A DNA stretch of 35,689 nt from an uncultured Aquimarina sp. GTDB taxonomy: Bacteria; Bacteroidota; Bacteroidia; Flavobacteriales; Flavobacteriaceae. Below, one piece after another: positions 1 through 7,686 of the stretch; position 1 is the first letter of the stretch; each line of letters opens with the position of its first letter. The position numbers were made by a program, and so were the translations under genes. The notes under the pieces were generated by a model that saw only the letters and a list, made by a program, of their open reading frames with translations, was not told the origin of the DNA and did not search any database. The DNA is taken from assembly GCA_947499005.1 (NCBI GenBank), contig CANMML010000037.1:1-35689 (forward strand), written 5' to 3'.

Positions 1-32
1 TCCTTTAAATCTTCAAAATATCTCGTCTGCAA
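1..32 (-). CDS. Transposase N-terminus, partial (runs off the window)
   Basis: Read leftward from a TTG at 32-30, the frame gives MQTRYFEDLK and runs off the window edge. The same frame appears in the right-hand copy, where it continues for 35 codons. The single difference inside the shared coding part (position 3) changes AAA to AAG, both lysine, as expected between two coding copies of one IS. An in-frame TAA lies two codons upstream, so TTG is the only evident start. The family assignment (IS4-like) rests on the right-hand copy and is tentative. Confidence 0.5.
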   Translation of the reverse strand, partial: MQTRYFEDLK

Positions 33-76
33 TTTTTAACTGAAAGTTAAAAAAATATTTGTGTCCAGACGGTAGC
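1..76 (-). mobile_element. Terminus of an IS element, left copy (reads outward)
   Basis: Positions 1-76 match the reverse complement of 35539-35614 at 72 of 76 bases. The mismatches are at position 3 and at 41-43. Similarity stops at the GGTAGC at 71-76: beyond it the left flank runs into the hemH upstream region, while the right flank is an IS256 transposase gene. That makes this the end of a mobile element. The element continues leftward outside the window, so its other end and target duplication cannot be seen. Confidence 0.75.
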
Positions 77-141
77 TTCTTAGCGGCTTTTTTTATGATT
101 GTTTTAGTGCTTGCTACAGGGGTGAATCACCTACAAAGCTT

Positions 142-149
142 TATTTTTG
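142..149 (+). promoter_or_regulatory. Putative -7 element of the hemH promoter
   Basis: TATTTTTG matches the Bacteroidota -7 consensus TAnnTTTG and lies 15 bases before the hemH ATG, giving a very short leader. No well-spaced -33 TTG/TTTG is obvious: the nearest TTG, at 113-115, is 26 bases away. The IS end is only about 65 bases upstream of this element. Confidence 0.4.
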
Positions 150-164
150 TTAAAATTTTTAAGT

Positions 165-1196
165 ATGGCTAAAGGAGTTTTAATGGTGAATCTTGGATCG
201 CCCGATAGTACAGATCCCAAAGATGTAAAGAAGTATTTAGGAGAATTTTTGATGGATGAACGTGTTATCGATCTTCCCCTATTGGCTAGAACTCTCTTAG
301 TAAAAGGAATTATTCTTAATACAAGGCCAAAGAAATCGGCTGCTGCATATCAAAAAATATGGTGGGACGAAGGGTCTCCGTTAATTGTATTGTCAGAACA
401 ATTGAAAGCGAAAGTCGATGATATGACTACAGTGCCAGTAGCGCTAGCAATGCGCTACGGATCGATGAGTATCCTAAAGGGAATGCAAGAATTGCATGAC
501 CAAGGTGTAGATGATGTTTTTGTTATTCCATTATATCCTCAGTTTGCCATGGCGACCACTGAAACGATTTTAGTATTGGCTAATGAATTACAAAAGGAGC
601 ACTTTCCTAATATGGAGCTCACATCATTGCCTGCTTTTTTTAACCATCCAGATTATGTGAACGTACTTTCTAATAGCATCGCAGAAAAATTAGAAGGATT
701 GGATTACGAACATTTGTTATTCAGTTACCACGGAGTGCCAGAAAGACATATTCGCAAAAGCGACATAACAAAATCACATTGTAAAATAGACGGTAGTTGT
801 TGTAAAACAGCCTCAAAAGCACACCAATATTGTTACCGTCACCAGTGTTACGAAACCACACGTTTGGTTGGGGAAGCCTTAAAGTTAAAAGAAGGTACAT
901 TTAGTACTTCGTTTCAATCTCGATTAGGATTCGATCCATGGCTACAACCTTATACCGATCGTACCATAGAGCGTTTTGGAAAAGAAGGAATGAAGAAAAT
1001 GGCGATTGTGACCCCTGCCTTTGTATCGGATTGTCTTGAAACCTTAGAAGAAATAGCTATGGAAGGAGAAGAAATTTTCCATGAAGTAGGTGGAAAAGAG
1101 TTTACGACAATACCATGTCTTAATGTTCGTGATGATTGGGCAAAAGTTTTGGCTCGTTGGGTAGATGAATGGGCAGCACAACCTATAGAAGCCTAA
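165..1196 (+). CDS. hemH: Ferrochelatase
   Basis: Inserts a divalent iron into a porphyrin in the last stage of haem synthesis; a soluble or membrane-associated cytoplasmic enzyme. The 343-residue product starts MAKGVLMVNLGSPDS, the usual N-terminus of this family. An upstream in-frame TTG at 147 is rejected because it adds only MLKFLS and overlaps the likely promoter. The family histidine is seen in FSYHGVPERH (about H189) and the conserved acidic stretch in ETLEEI (about E295). Length fits a one-domain bacterial ferrochelatase. A cysteine-rich stretch (about 206-228: HCKIDGSCC, YCYRHQCY) is also present; no metal role is claimed. The MATE gene begins three bases after the stop, so the two are almost certainly co-transcribed. 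Confidence 0.95.
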   Translation: MAKGVLMVNLGSPDSTDPKDVKKYLGEFLMDERVIDLPLLARTLLVKGIILNTRPKKSAAAYQKIWWDEGSPLIVLSEQLKAKVDDMTTVPVALAMRYGSMSILKGMQELHDQGVDDVFVIPLYPQFAMATTETILVLANELQKEHFPNMELTSLPAFFNHPDYVNVLSNSIAEKLEGLDYEHLLFSYHGVPERHIRKSDITKSHCKIDGSCCKTASKAHQYCYRHQCYETTRLVGEALKLKEGTFSTSFQSRLGFDPWLQPYTDRTIERFGKEGMKKMAIVTPAFVSDCLETLEEIAMEGEEIFHEVGGKEFTTIPCLNVRDDWAKVLARWVDEWAAQPIEA

Positions 1197-1199
1197 TGT

Positions 1200-2582
1200 A
1201 TGGCTAAAGTTACCTCCGAAGCTTTAGGAACAAAATCTATATCAAAATTATTGGTGCAACAAGCCATTCCTGCTTCTGTAGGGATTTTGGTGATGTCACT
1301 TAATATTCTAGTCGATTCTATTTTTGTAGGGAAGTGGGTAGGTGCTTTGGCGATAGCAGCCATTAATGTAGTATTACCCATTAGCTTTTTTATTGCAGCG
1401 ATAGGAATGGCTATTGGTATTGGAGGAAGTTCGGTGCTTTCAAGAGCCTTGGGGGCTGGTAATCGAGAAAAAGCGATTAAAGTTTTTGGAAATCAATTAG
1501 CATTAACAATCATTATTACCCTTACACTCATTAGTGTAGGATTAATATTTGTAGATGATTTAGTGTATTTGTTTGGGGGGAAAGGCGATCTATTCCAGAT
1601 GGCAAAAGACTACTATGTTATCGTTCTATATGGGGTGCCCATATTAGCCATGAGTATGATGGGGAATACCGTTATTCGTGCCGAAGGGAAACCTAAGTTT
1701 GCTATGATTGCCATGATCATTCCATCAGTGACCAATCTTTTTTTAGATTACCTATTCATCAATATATTTGAATGGGGTATGATTGGCGCAGGTTGGGCAA
1801 CTACATTCTCTTACATTTCCTGTTTCCTGTTTATTATTTACTTTTTCATATTTCATAGTGAATTAAAACTTCGCCTTTTTGATTTGAAACTAGAGAAAAG
1901 TATCGTTTTTGAAATCTCTTCATTAGGATCAATTACATTAGCTCGTCAAGCGGTAATTAGTGTTGTATATTTAATATTGAATAATATAATGATCGATTTG
2001 GAAGGGGAATGGGCAGTGACTTCATATGCTATTGTTAGTCGATTATTAATGTTTGCATTATTTCCCATTATAGGAGTAACACAAGGATTTTTACCAATTG
2101 CAGGATATAATTACGGAGCGAAAAAATTCGAACGTGTTCGAGAAGTAATCAATACATCAATAACCTCATCAATAATTTTAGGAGTGTTAATTTTTAGTGT
2201 ACTGTGGTTTCTTTCAGAAGAAATTACACTTCTTTTTTTGAATTCGGGAAGCGAATCGAGTGAGGCAGAGCGATTAATAAATCAAAAAGTGCTTCGAGAA
2301 ACACCGCTTGCCATTGTTGTGGTTTTTGCCTTAACACCTTTAGTGGCAATTCAAACCATAGGCTCGGCATATTTTCAAGCCATTGGAAAAACGATACCAG
2401 CTTTATTACTTACACTAACCAAACAGGCATTTTTTCTTATTCCGCTTTTATTGATTCTACCTAAATACTTTGGTATTTTTGGAGTATGGATCGCTTTTCC
2501 AATTTCTGATACACTTTCGATATTGGTTACGGGATTCTATTTGAATAAAGAAATTCAAACTAAATTGAAAATAGCTAGCTAA
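1200..2582 (+). CDS. MATE family efflux transporter
   Basis: Multidrug and toxic compound extrusion type inner-membrane antiporter (460 residues, about 12 hydrophobic segments in two MatE halves), using a sodium or proton gradient. The N-terminal half carries the typical QAIPASVGILVMSLNILVDSIFVG stretch in its first helix, and GWATTFSYI and YNYGAKK motifs follow at the expected places. It starts three bases after hemH and its TAA shares one base with the ATG of the next gene, so hemH, this gene and the HemJ-like gene appear translationally coupled. That placement between haem genes raises the possibility that it exports a porphyrin or a related compound, but the substrate cannot be read from sequence. 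Confidence 0.9.
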   Translation: MAKVTSEALGTKSISKLLVQQAIPASVGILVMSLNILVDSIFVGKWVGALAIAAINVVLPISFFIAAIGMAIGIGGSSVLSRALGAGNREKAIKVFGNQLALTIIITLTLISVGLIFVDDLVYLFGGKGDLFQMAKDYYVIVLYGVPILAMSMMGNTVIRAEGKPKFAMIAMIIPSVTNLFLDYLFINIFEWGMIGAGWATTFSYISCFLFIIYFFIFHSELKLRLFDLKLEKSIVFEISSLGSITLARQAVISVVYLILNNIMIDLEGEWAVTSYAIVSRLLMFALFPIIGVTQGFLPIAGYNYGAKKFERVREVINTSITSSIILGVLIFSVLWFLSEEITLLFLNSGSESSEAERLINQKVLRETPLAIVVVFALTPLVAIQTIGSAYFQAIGKTIPALLLTLTKQAFFLIPLLLILPKYFGIFGVWIAFPISDTLSILVTGFYLNKEIQTKLKIAS

Positions 2583-3151
2583 TGCAAACATATCTATACA
2601 TAAAATCATTGCATTTAATTTTTGTGGTTACATGGTTTGCCGGGCTGTTTTATATCCCTCGACTTTTCATTTATCAGATAGAAGCTAACGAGCGACCTGA
2701 TAATGAAAAATCTATTTTATTACCTCAATTACAGTTAATGACCAAACGCTTGTGGTATATCATTTCCTGGCCTTCGGCAGTACTAGCGGTCTTTTTCGCA
2801 CTATGGTTACTGTATTTGGCTCCAGATTGGTTGCAAGAAGGTTGGATGCAAGTGAAGTTAGGGTTTGTAGTACTATTGTTATTTTACCACTTTAAATGCC
2901 ATAATTTAGTAAAGCAACTGGAAAAAGGGACTTGTACTTGGACGTCAAATCAAATGCGCTTGTGGAATGAAGTAGCAACATTGATCCTTTTTTCAGTCGT
3001 ATTTTTAGTGATTCTTAAAAATGCATTTAATTGGATTTATGGGGTGATAGGAATTTTTTCCCTTGCAGGATTATTGATGGTAGGGATTAAAGTGTATAAG
3101 AGATTAAGAGCAAAGAAAGACTGGGAGAATAAAAAAGAGAAGAGAAAATAG
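2582..3151 (+). CDS. hemJ: HemJ-like protoporphyrinogen oxidase (CopD/UPF0093 family)
   Basis: An integral membrane protein of 189 residues with four or five hydrophobic helices. It matches the HemJ family in its motifs: SLHLIFVVTWFAGLFYIPRLF near the N-terminus (conserved His at H11), VKLGF (conserved Lys K92) and RLWNEVATL (126-134). HemJ is the haem-b-containing protoporphyrinogen IX oxidase of many bacteria that lack HemG and HemY. Its position between hemH and hemB supports that role. It overlaps the MATE stop by one base (TAATG). The C-terminus is unusually lysine-rich (last 20 residues). Automated annotation might call it only a CopD-like protein. The function is inferred from motifs and neighbours. 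Confidence 0.75.
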   Translation: MQTYLYIKSLHLIFVVTWFAGLFYIPRLFIYQIEANERPDNEKSILLPQLQLMTKRLWYIISWPSAVLAVFFALWLLYLAPDWLQEGWMQVKLGFVVLLLFYHFKCHNLVKQLEKGTCTWTSNQMRLWNEVATLILFSVVFLVILKNAFNWIYGVIGIFSLAGLLMVGIKVYKRLRAKKDWENKKEKRK

Positions 3152-3213
3152 AACATAGAGAATAGACTTTGTCTTTCAATAAATAACAAGTTTATAGGTT
3201 ATGCAGATTAAAT

Positions 3214-3241
3214 ACTGATAACTGATAACTGATAATTGATA
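3214..3241 (+). repeat. Heptanucleotide tandem repeat before hemB
   Basis: Four consecutive copies of ACTGATA lie at 3214-3241, the fourth being ATTGATA; the array ends six bases before the hemB ATG, with ACTAAA between. The array occupies the leader where a ribosome or promoter spacer would lie, and it places TGA and TAA triplets in all frames. Seven-base units do not keep frame, so a change in copy number would alter spacing rather than protein sequence. Confidence 0.8.
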
Positions 3242-3247
3242 ACTAAA

Positions 3248-4225
3248 ATGTATCCATTACAAAGACCAAGAAGATTACGAAATAATGCTGCGATTAGAAG
3301 CTTAGTAGCAGAAAATACCATTACAGTAGATGACTTTATTGTGCCGTTATTTGTAGTTGAAGGAAAAGGAGTAAAAGAAGAAATTGCTTCGATGCCAAAT
3401 TATTTCCGTTATTCTTTAGATGTATTAGAAGAGGAAGTAAAGGAACTGTGGGCTTTAGGCTTGAAATCGGTTTTGGTATTTGTTAAAGTACCAGACGAGT
3501 TGAAAGATAACGCAGGGACTGAAGCTTTGAATTCGGAAGGACTAATGCAACGTGCCGTTCGAAAGATCAAACAAGTAATTCCCGAGATGGTTGTAATGAC
3601 TGATGTAGCTCTCGACCCATATTCTTCTTATGGGCACGATGGCATAGTAGAAGATGGATACATCATAAATGATAAAACCGTTGAGGTATTAGCAAAAATG
3701 TCATTATCGCATGCCGAAGCAGGTGCCGATTTTGTAGCTCCTAGTGACATGATGGATGGTCGAATCGAAGCGATTAGAACGATTCTTGAAGATAATGGTT
3801 TTGTTAATACAGGTATTATGAGCTATAGTGCTAAATATGCATCGGCATTTTATGGCCCATTTAGAGATGCGTTAGATTCGGCACCTGGATTTGGAGATAA
3901 GAAAACGTATCAAATGAACCCTGCCAATAGGAAAGTAGCACTAACTGAGACGATATTAGATATTCAAGAAGGAGCAGATATTGTTATGGTAAAGCCAGGT
4001 TTAGCTTATTTGGATATTGTTCGTGATATAGCAAATGAAGTTGAAACACCAATAGCGGTATATCAAGTGAGTGGCGAATACGCAATGTTGAAAGCAGCAG
4101 CTGAAAAAGGTTGGCTAGATCACGACCAAGTTATGATGGAGCAATTGATGGCTTTTAAGCGTGCAGGTGCTAGTTTGATAGCCAGTTATTTTGCGAAAGA
4201 TGTGGCATTACTTCTAAAGAAATGA
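3248..4225 (+). CDS. hemB: Delta-aminolevulinic acid dehydratase (porphobilinogen synthase)
   Basis: Condenses two 5-aminolevulinate molecules into porphobilinogen, in the cytoplasm. The 325-residue protein begins MYPLQRPRRLRNNAAIRSLV; a TTG at 3236 in the same frame is discarded because it sits in the tandem repeat. The two Schiff-base lysines are clear: K196 in SYSAKYAS and K249 in MVKPG. The metal-site region reads DVALDPYSSYGHDG (119-132), with aspartates where zinc enzymes carry cysteines, so this is the zinc-independent, magnesium-type form. It follows the HemJ-like gene by 96 bases and may be transcribed with it or from its own promoter. Confidence 0.96.
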   Translation: MYPLQRPRRLRNNAAIRSLVAENTITVDDFIVPLFVVEGKGVKEEIASMPNYFRYSLDVLEEEVKELWALGLKSVLVFVKVPDELKDNAGTEALNSEGLMQRAVRKIKQVIPEMVVMTDVALDPYSSYGHDGIVEDGYIINDKTVEVLAKMSLSHAEAGADFVAPSDMMDGRIEAIRTILEDNGFVNTGIMSYSAKYASAFYGPFRDALDSAPGFGDKKTYQMNPANRKVALTETILDIQEGADIVMVKPGLAYLDIVRDIANEVETPIAVYQVSGEYAMLKAAAEKGWLDHDQVMMEQLMAFKRAGASLIASYFAKDVALLLKK

Positions 4226-4310
4226 AGATAACCAGACTCAAAGTATGTTTTTGTTGAAAATGATGTAATTAATAGTTGAAAACTTCGACTTAAGCGAGGT
4301 ATTCATAAAA

Positions 4311-5459
4311 ATGAACATCATGAAACGGTCACTTTTTTTACTATTCGCTTTAGCATTTTTATTATTCTCTTGTGTTGGAGAAGATGTTAGTACAATTGAC
4401 ATTCCCTCGGGGCCAAGAGACTTATCAGTGCAAGGAGAGTTATTTTCCTTAGCCCTAGATGAGGAAAATGAAGAATTTCTTAGAGTTCGAACTAATTTTG
4501 ATACAAGAGATGATGCAACGGTCATATGGGAAAGCTTAGATGAATCATTACTTACAATTGGAGAAAATCAATTGTTACAACCGGTTAACAATGAGGAGAA
4601 CCTAAGAGAAAGGGTTCGAATTACAGCTCGTGCTTATAGTACAGATGATATTGTAAATGAAGTCGATTTAAGTATAAAGGAGGGTGCTGAGCCTATTGCT
4701 GTTTTAAACGATACAATTTCTGTCTTTATCGCTAATGTCTCTATTACAGTGATTCAAAAAGAAAGATTAGGCTTAACAAACGAGGATGAAGGTTTGGAAG
4801 CGGTTATCAATGGCTTTCCAGAAAAATTAGAATTTATAGAAACAGTAACTTCATTAGATGTTGCGGATGAAGATATACCTTCATTTAGAGCTCAATTCAC
4901 CAATTTCAAATTACAAGAAAGTGATGTGCCTGTTATTTGGTCTTCTAGTGATGAAAATATTTTAACAATAACAGAGGGCGGTTTGCCAACAGCAATATCT
5001 AAAGGAACAGTTTCTATAACAGCTACAATATTAGCAGAAAATACAAATTTGGGAGAAGATATTTCAATTACAAAAGAAATTGAAGTAAGTGACGAAACCG
5101 TAGTAGTAGTTGAGCCAGAACCAATGCCAGAGCCAGTAGTTATTGGAACAGGAGATTTTGAAGGGCTTACGGGGTATAATGCAGCAGGAGGTTTTGAATT
5201 AATAGAGGAAGAAGGGAGTCCAATAGTACTTGAATTTAGCGAGGACTTTGATAGCGGAAGAGTGCCAGATTTAGTATTGTATTTAAGTAATTCTTTAAGA
5301 ACAAATGCAGGAGCCTTATTCATTAGTGAGACGGTAAGTAATCGAGGGGCACAAATATTTAATTTACCAGAAGGGACAAACATAGGAGATTATGAGTTTG
5401 TATTCTTGTATTGTAGAGCTTTCAATGTGCCAGTAGGTTTTGCTAGAATACAACAGTAA
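4311..5459 (+). CDS. Lipoprotein with Big2-like domains and a C-terminal DM13 domain
   Basis: A 382-residue lipoprotein. The signal peptide MKRSLFLLFALAFLLFSC ends in a lipobox with Cys21, so it is probably anchored in a membrane facing the periplasm or cell surface. ATG 4320 (MKRSLF) is an equally good start. Residues about 45-125 and 135-260 look like bacterial Ig-like (Big2) modules, with VIWESLDESLLTI and VIWSSSDENILTI as matching strands. A Pro/Glu linker (about 265-276) leads to a DM13 domain (about 279-380) with GDFEGLTGYNAAGG, VPDLVLYLS and FLYCRAFNVPVGFA. The single conserved Cys368 is the feature behind the proposed redox role of DM13 domains. It precedes a beta-barrel protein by 46 bases and probably forms an operon with it. 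Its function is not known. Confidence 0.8.
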   Translation: MNIMKRSLFLLFALAFLLFSCVGEDVSTIDIPSGPRDLSVQGELFSLALDEENEEFLRVRTNFDTRDDATVIWESLDESLLTIGENQLLQPVNNEENLRERVRITARAYSTDDIVNEVDLSIKEGAEPIAVLNDTISVFIANVSITVIQKERLGLTNEDEGLEAVINGFPEKLEFIETVTSLDVADEDIPSFRAQFTNFKLQESDVPVIWSSSDENILTITEGGLPTAISKGTVSITATILAENTNLGEDISITKEIEVSDETVVVVEPEPMPEPVVIGTGDFEGLTGYNAAGGFELIEEEGSPIVLEFSEDFDSGRVPDLVLYLSNSLRTNAGALFISETVSNRGAQIFNLPEGTNIGDYEFVFLYCRAFNVPVGFARIQQ

Positions 5460-5505
5460 ATGCAGTTTATTTTTAAAAATAATTTTTATTAAGAAAACAT
5501 CAATC

Positions 5506-6357
5506 ATGAAAAGTATATTAATTGCATTAAGTTTTTTAATCTCAGCTTCTGTTTTTGCAGGTGGTGGGTGGCCAAAGAAAAAAAAGACCTATTATTTTAA
5601 ATTATCTGGATGGTATTTGAATGCAGATGAGCATTTTACTCCAAACGGAAAAGGACCTAACACAACCACGCAGTTGTTTAGCACAAGCTTATATGGAGAA
5701 TATGGGATTACTGATCGATTGACCGCGGTTGCTAATATTCCATTCTTTTATAGAAATACCTTCAATAAAACAATAGTAAATGGAGAAGAAACCTCTCCAG
5801 GGGAAGATTTAAACTCGTTTGGTGATACTCAAATAGGGTTGAAATACGGTATTTTTCAAAATGATACTTTCTCGGCAACTTTTGGTATAACACTAGACCT
5901 GCCATTTGGAGAAAATGGTAAAGGTGTAGGTGGTAGATTGGCTACAGGTGATGAAGAATTTAATCATATCTACCGCTTTGATGTGGGAGCTTCAATATAT
6001 AACAGTGATAAAGTATCCGTTTACGGGAATTTATACACAGGTTTAAACGTTCGTACCGAAGGTTTTTCAGACGAGTCGCGTTCGGGAATAGAAATAGGAG
6101 CTGGTTTTTTAGATAAGAAACTATGGATTGTAGGAAAGCTGGATACAATTCAACCTTTATTTAATGGCGATCGTGAGCCTGGACAAGGTCAAGGGATTTT
6201 TGTGAATAATGTAGAGGTTACTTCATTAACACCAGAGGTCAATTTTTATATCTCTAAGAAAATAGGTTTTTCCGCAGGAATGACAATACCATTAAGTGGA
6301 ACATTTGTGTATACGAATCCATCGTATACAGCAGGAATCTTTTTGGATGTACAATAG
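5506..6357 (+). CDS. Outer-membrane beta-barrel protein
   Basis: The 283-residue product has a signal peptide (MKSILIALSFLISASVFAGG, cleavage likely after FA) and then alternating amphipathic strands with frequent aromatic ends: YYFKLSGWYLN, LTAVANIPFFYR, IGLKYGIF, VSVYGNLYTGLNV, VNFYISKKIGFSAGM. The C-terminus is a last strand, SYTAGIFLDVQ. This is the pattern of small Bacteroidota outer-membrane channels of the transporter / phenol-degradation MetA-like class. ATG 5506 is chosen over the longer frame from 5440, which overlaps the previous gene and would bury the signal peptide. The DM13 lipoprotein lies directly upstream and a strong terminator follows, so these two form a two-gene unit. 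The substrate is unknown. Confidence 0.75.
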   Translation: MKSILIALSFLISASVFAGGGWPKKKKTYYFKLSGWYLNADEHFTPNGKGPNTTTQLFSTSLYGEYGITDRLTAVANIPFFYRNTFNKTIVNGEETSPGEDLNSFGDTQIGLKYGIFQNDTFSATFGITLDLPFGENGKGVGGRLATGDEEFNHIYRFDVGASIYNSDKVSVYGNLYTGLNVRTEGFSDESRSGIEIGAGFLDKKLWIVGKLDTIQPLFNGDREPGQGQGIFVNNVEVTSLTPEVNFYISKKIGFSAGMTIPLSGTFVYTNPSYTAGIFLDVQ

Positions 6358-6418
6358 TAATTAAGTTGAATGCTGGTGATGATGGCCAGCTATATTTTGG
6401 TTTTATTTAGGTAAAAAT

Positions 6419-6451
6419 CTGCTTCCATCTATTTGGAAGCAGCTTTTTTTT
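6419..6451 (+). terminator. Rho-independent terminator after the DM13/beta-barrel pair
   Basis: An 8-bp stem CTGCTTCC / GGAAGCAG with an 8-base loop is followed by C and eight T residues. It closes the two-gene unit at 4311-6357. Confidence 0.9.
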
Positions 6452-6513
6452 AAAACAAAAACCAGACATTGCCAACAAATAAGTAAATTAGCCAAAAACC
6501 ATATTAAACACAG

Positions 6514-7596
6514 ATGTTTCTATTACTCCTTTACGGAACAGTATCTATTTTATTTTCTTTTTTATGCTCAATTCTTGAAGCAGTGTTGCTGAGCATTACA
6601 CCAAGCTTTCTTTCAATGAAAAAGACAGAAGGTAAAAGTTATGTTAATGCTTTAGAAGAACTAAAAAAAGATGTTGACAAACCGTTAATTGCTATTCTTA
6701 CATTAAATACAATTGCGCATACAGTAGGTGCTATTTTAGTTGGGGTACAAGCAGAAAAATTGCCTTTTGAAATCAATCTTTTTGGATTTGATGTTGTTTT
6801 TATTGTTTCGGCAATCATGACATTTTTGATACTGGTCGTATCGGAAATTATTCCTAAGACTATAGGAGCAACTTATTGGAAAAACTTGGCAGGTTTTACA
6901 ACAAAAGCACTTCAAGCACTTATTTTCCCATTAAAATGGACAGGTATTTTATGGTTATTACAGTTGACCACAAAGTTGATTGGAAAATCTGCACATGTAA
7001 ATACAATGAGTCGAGATGAGTTTATTGCTATGGCAGATACCGCTCAAGAAGAAGGGGCTATAAGAGAGAATGAGACTACGGTGATTAAAAATTTATTAGC
7101 ATTTAAATCGGTTAAGGCGCAAGATGTCATGACTCCTTTTACCGTTTCTGTAGTAGAGAATGAAGAAATTACCTTAAGCGAATTTAGAAATCAACATAAA
7201 AATGTAAGATTTTCAAGGATTCCTGTTTATAAAGATATGCCTAACAATATCACTGGATTTGTCTTGAAAGATGATATTCTGGAGGAATTAGTGGAAGAAA
7301 AAGGAGAGAAAACACTAAGCGAAATAAAACGTGATTTGTTAATAGTGAATGGACAACACCCAATTCCTGTATTATTTAACAAACTCATCAAAAACAAAGC
7401 GCATATTGCAATTGTAGTTGATAATTACGGTAACACTACGGGTCTTGTTACCATGGAAGATATCATTGAAACGCTTTTGGGACTTGAGATTATGGATGAA
7501 AGTGACAATGTTGAAGATATGCAGGTATTGGCCAGAAAAAATTGGGAAAATAGAGCAAAGCGTTTAGGTATTTTACCATCAGAAAGTAAAGATTAG
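6514..7596 (+). CDS. CNNM/CorC-type membrane protein (DUF21 plus CBS pair)
   Basis: An inner-membrane protein of 360 residues. The first 160 or so contain four hydrophobic segments of the DUF21 (CNNM) domain, with VSEIIPKTIGA in the usual place. A linker follows, then two CBS modules (about 205-265 and 270-335) with VKAQDVMTPF, RFSRIPVY and TGLVTMEDIIETLLG. CBS pairs of this family bind adenine nucleotides, and the family is linked to magnesium or other divalent-cation transport and tolerance. The protein ends about 35 residues after the second CBS and lacks the C-terminal CorC_HlyC domain of longer relatives. It stands alone, downstream of a terminator. Confidence 0.85.
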   Translation: MFLLLLYGTVSILFSFLCSILEAVLLSITPSFLSMKKTEGKSYVNALEELKKDVDKPLIAILTLNTIAHTVGAILVGVQAEKLPFEINLFGFDVVFIVSAIMTFLILVVSEIIPKTIGATYWKNLAGFTTKALQALIFPLKWTGILWLLQLTTKLIGKSAHVNTMSRDEFIAMADTAQEEGAIRENETTVIKNLLAFKSVKAQDVMTPFTVSVVENEEITLSEFRNQHKNVRFSRIPVYKDMPNNITGFVLKDDILEELVEEKGEKTLSEIKRDLLIVNGQHPIPVLFNKLIKNKAHIAIVVDNYGNTTGLVTMEDIIETLLGLEIMDESDNVEDMQVLARKNWENRAKRLGILPSESKD

Positions 7597-7686
7597 TACT
7601 TGTTTAGAGTCGGCATATATACAGTTAATTATTTTCGGAGAAGCTAAGGGTTGGTAATGTCATGAATATTTTTAAAAGATTTTAGT

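Noticed and set aside
4892..5383. 163-codon minus-strand open frame
   Set aside because: It lies antisense within the DM13 lipoprotein gene, and its Ser/Pro/Thr-rich composition is the mirror of the plus-strand codons.
5440..5505. Earlier start for the beta-barrel protein
   Set aside because: It would place 22 residues before a clear signal peptide and overlap the DM13 gene; ATG 5506 is better.
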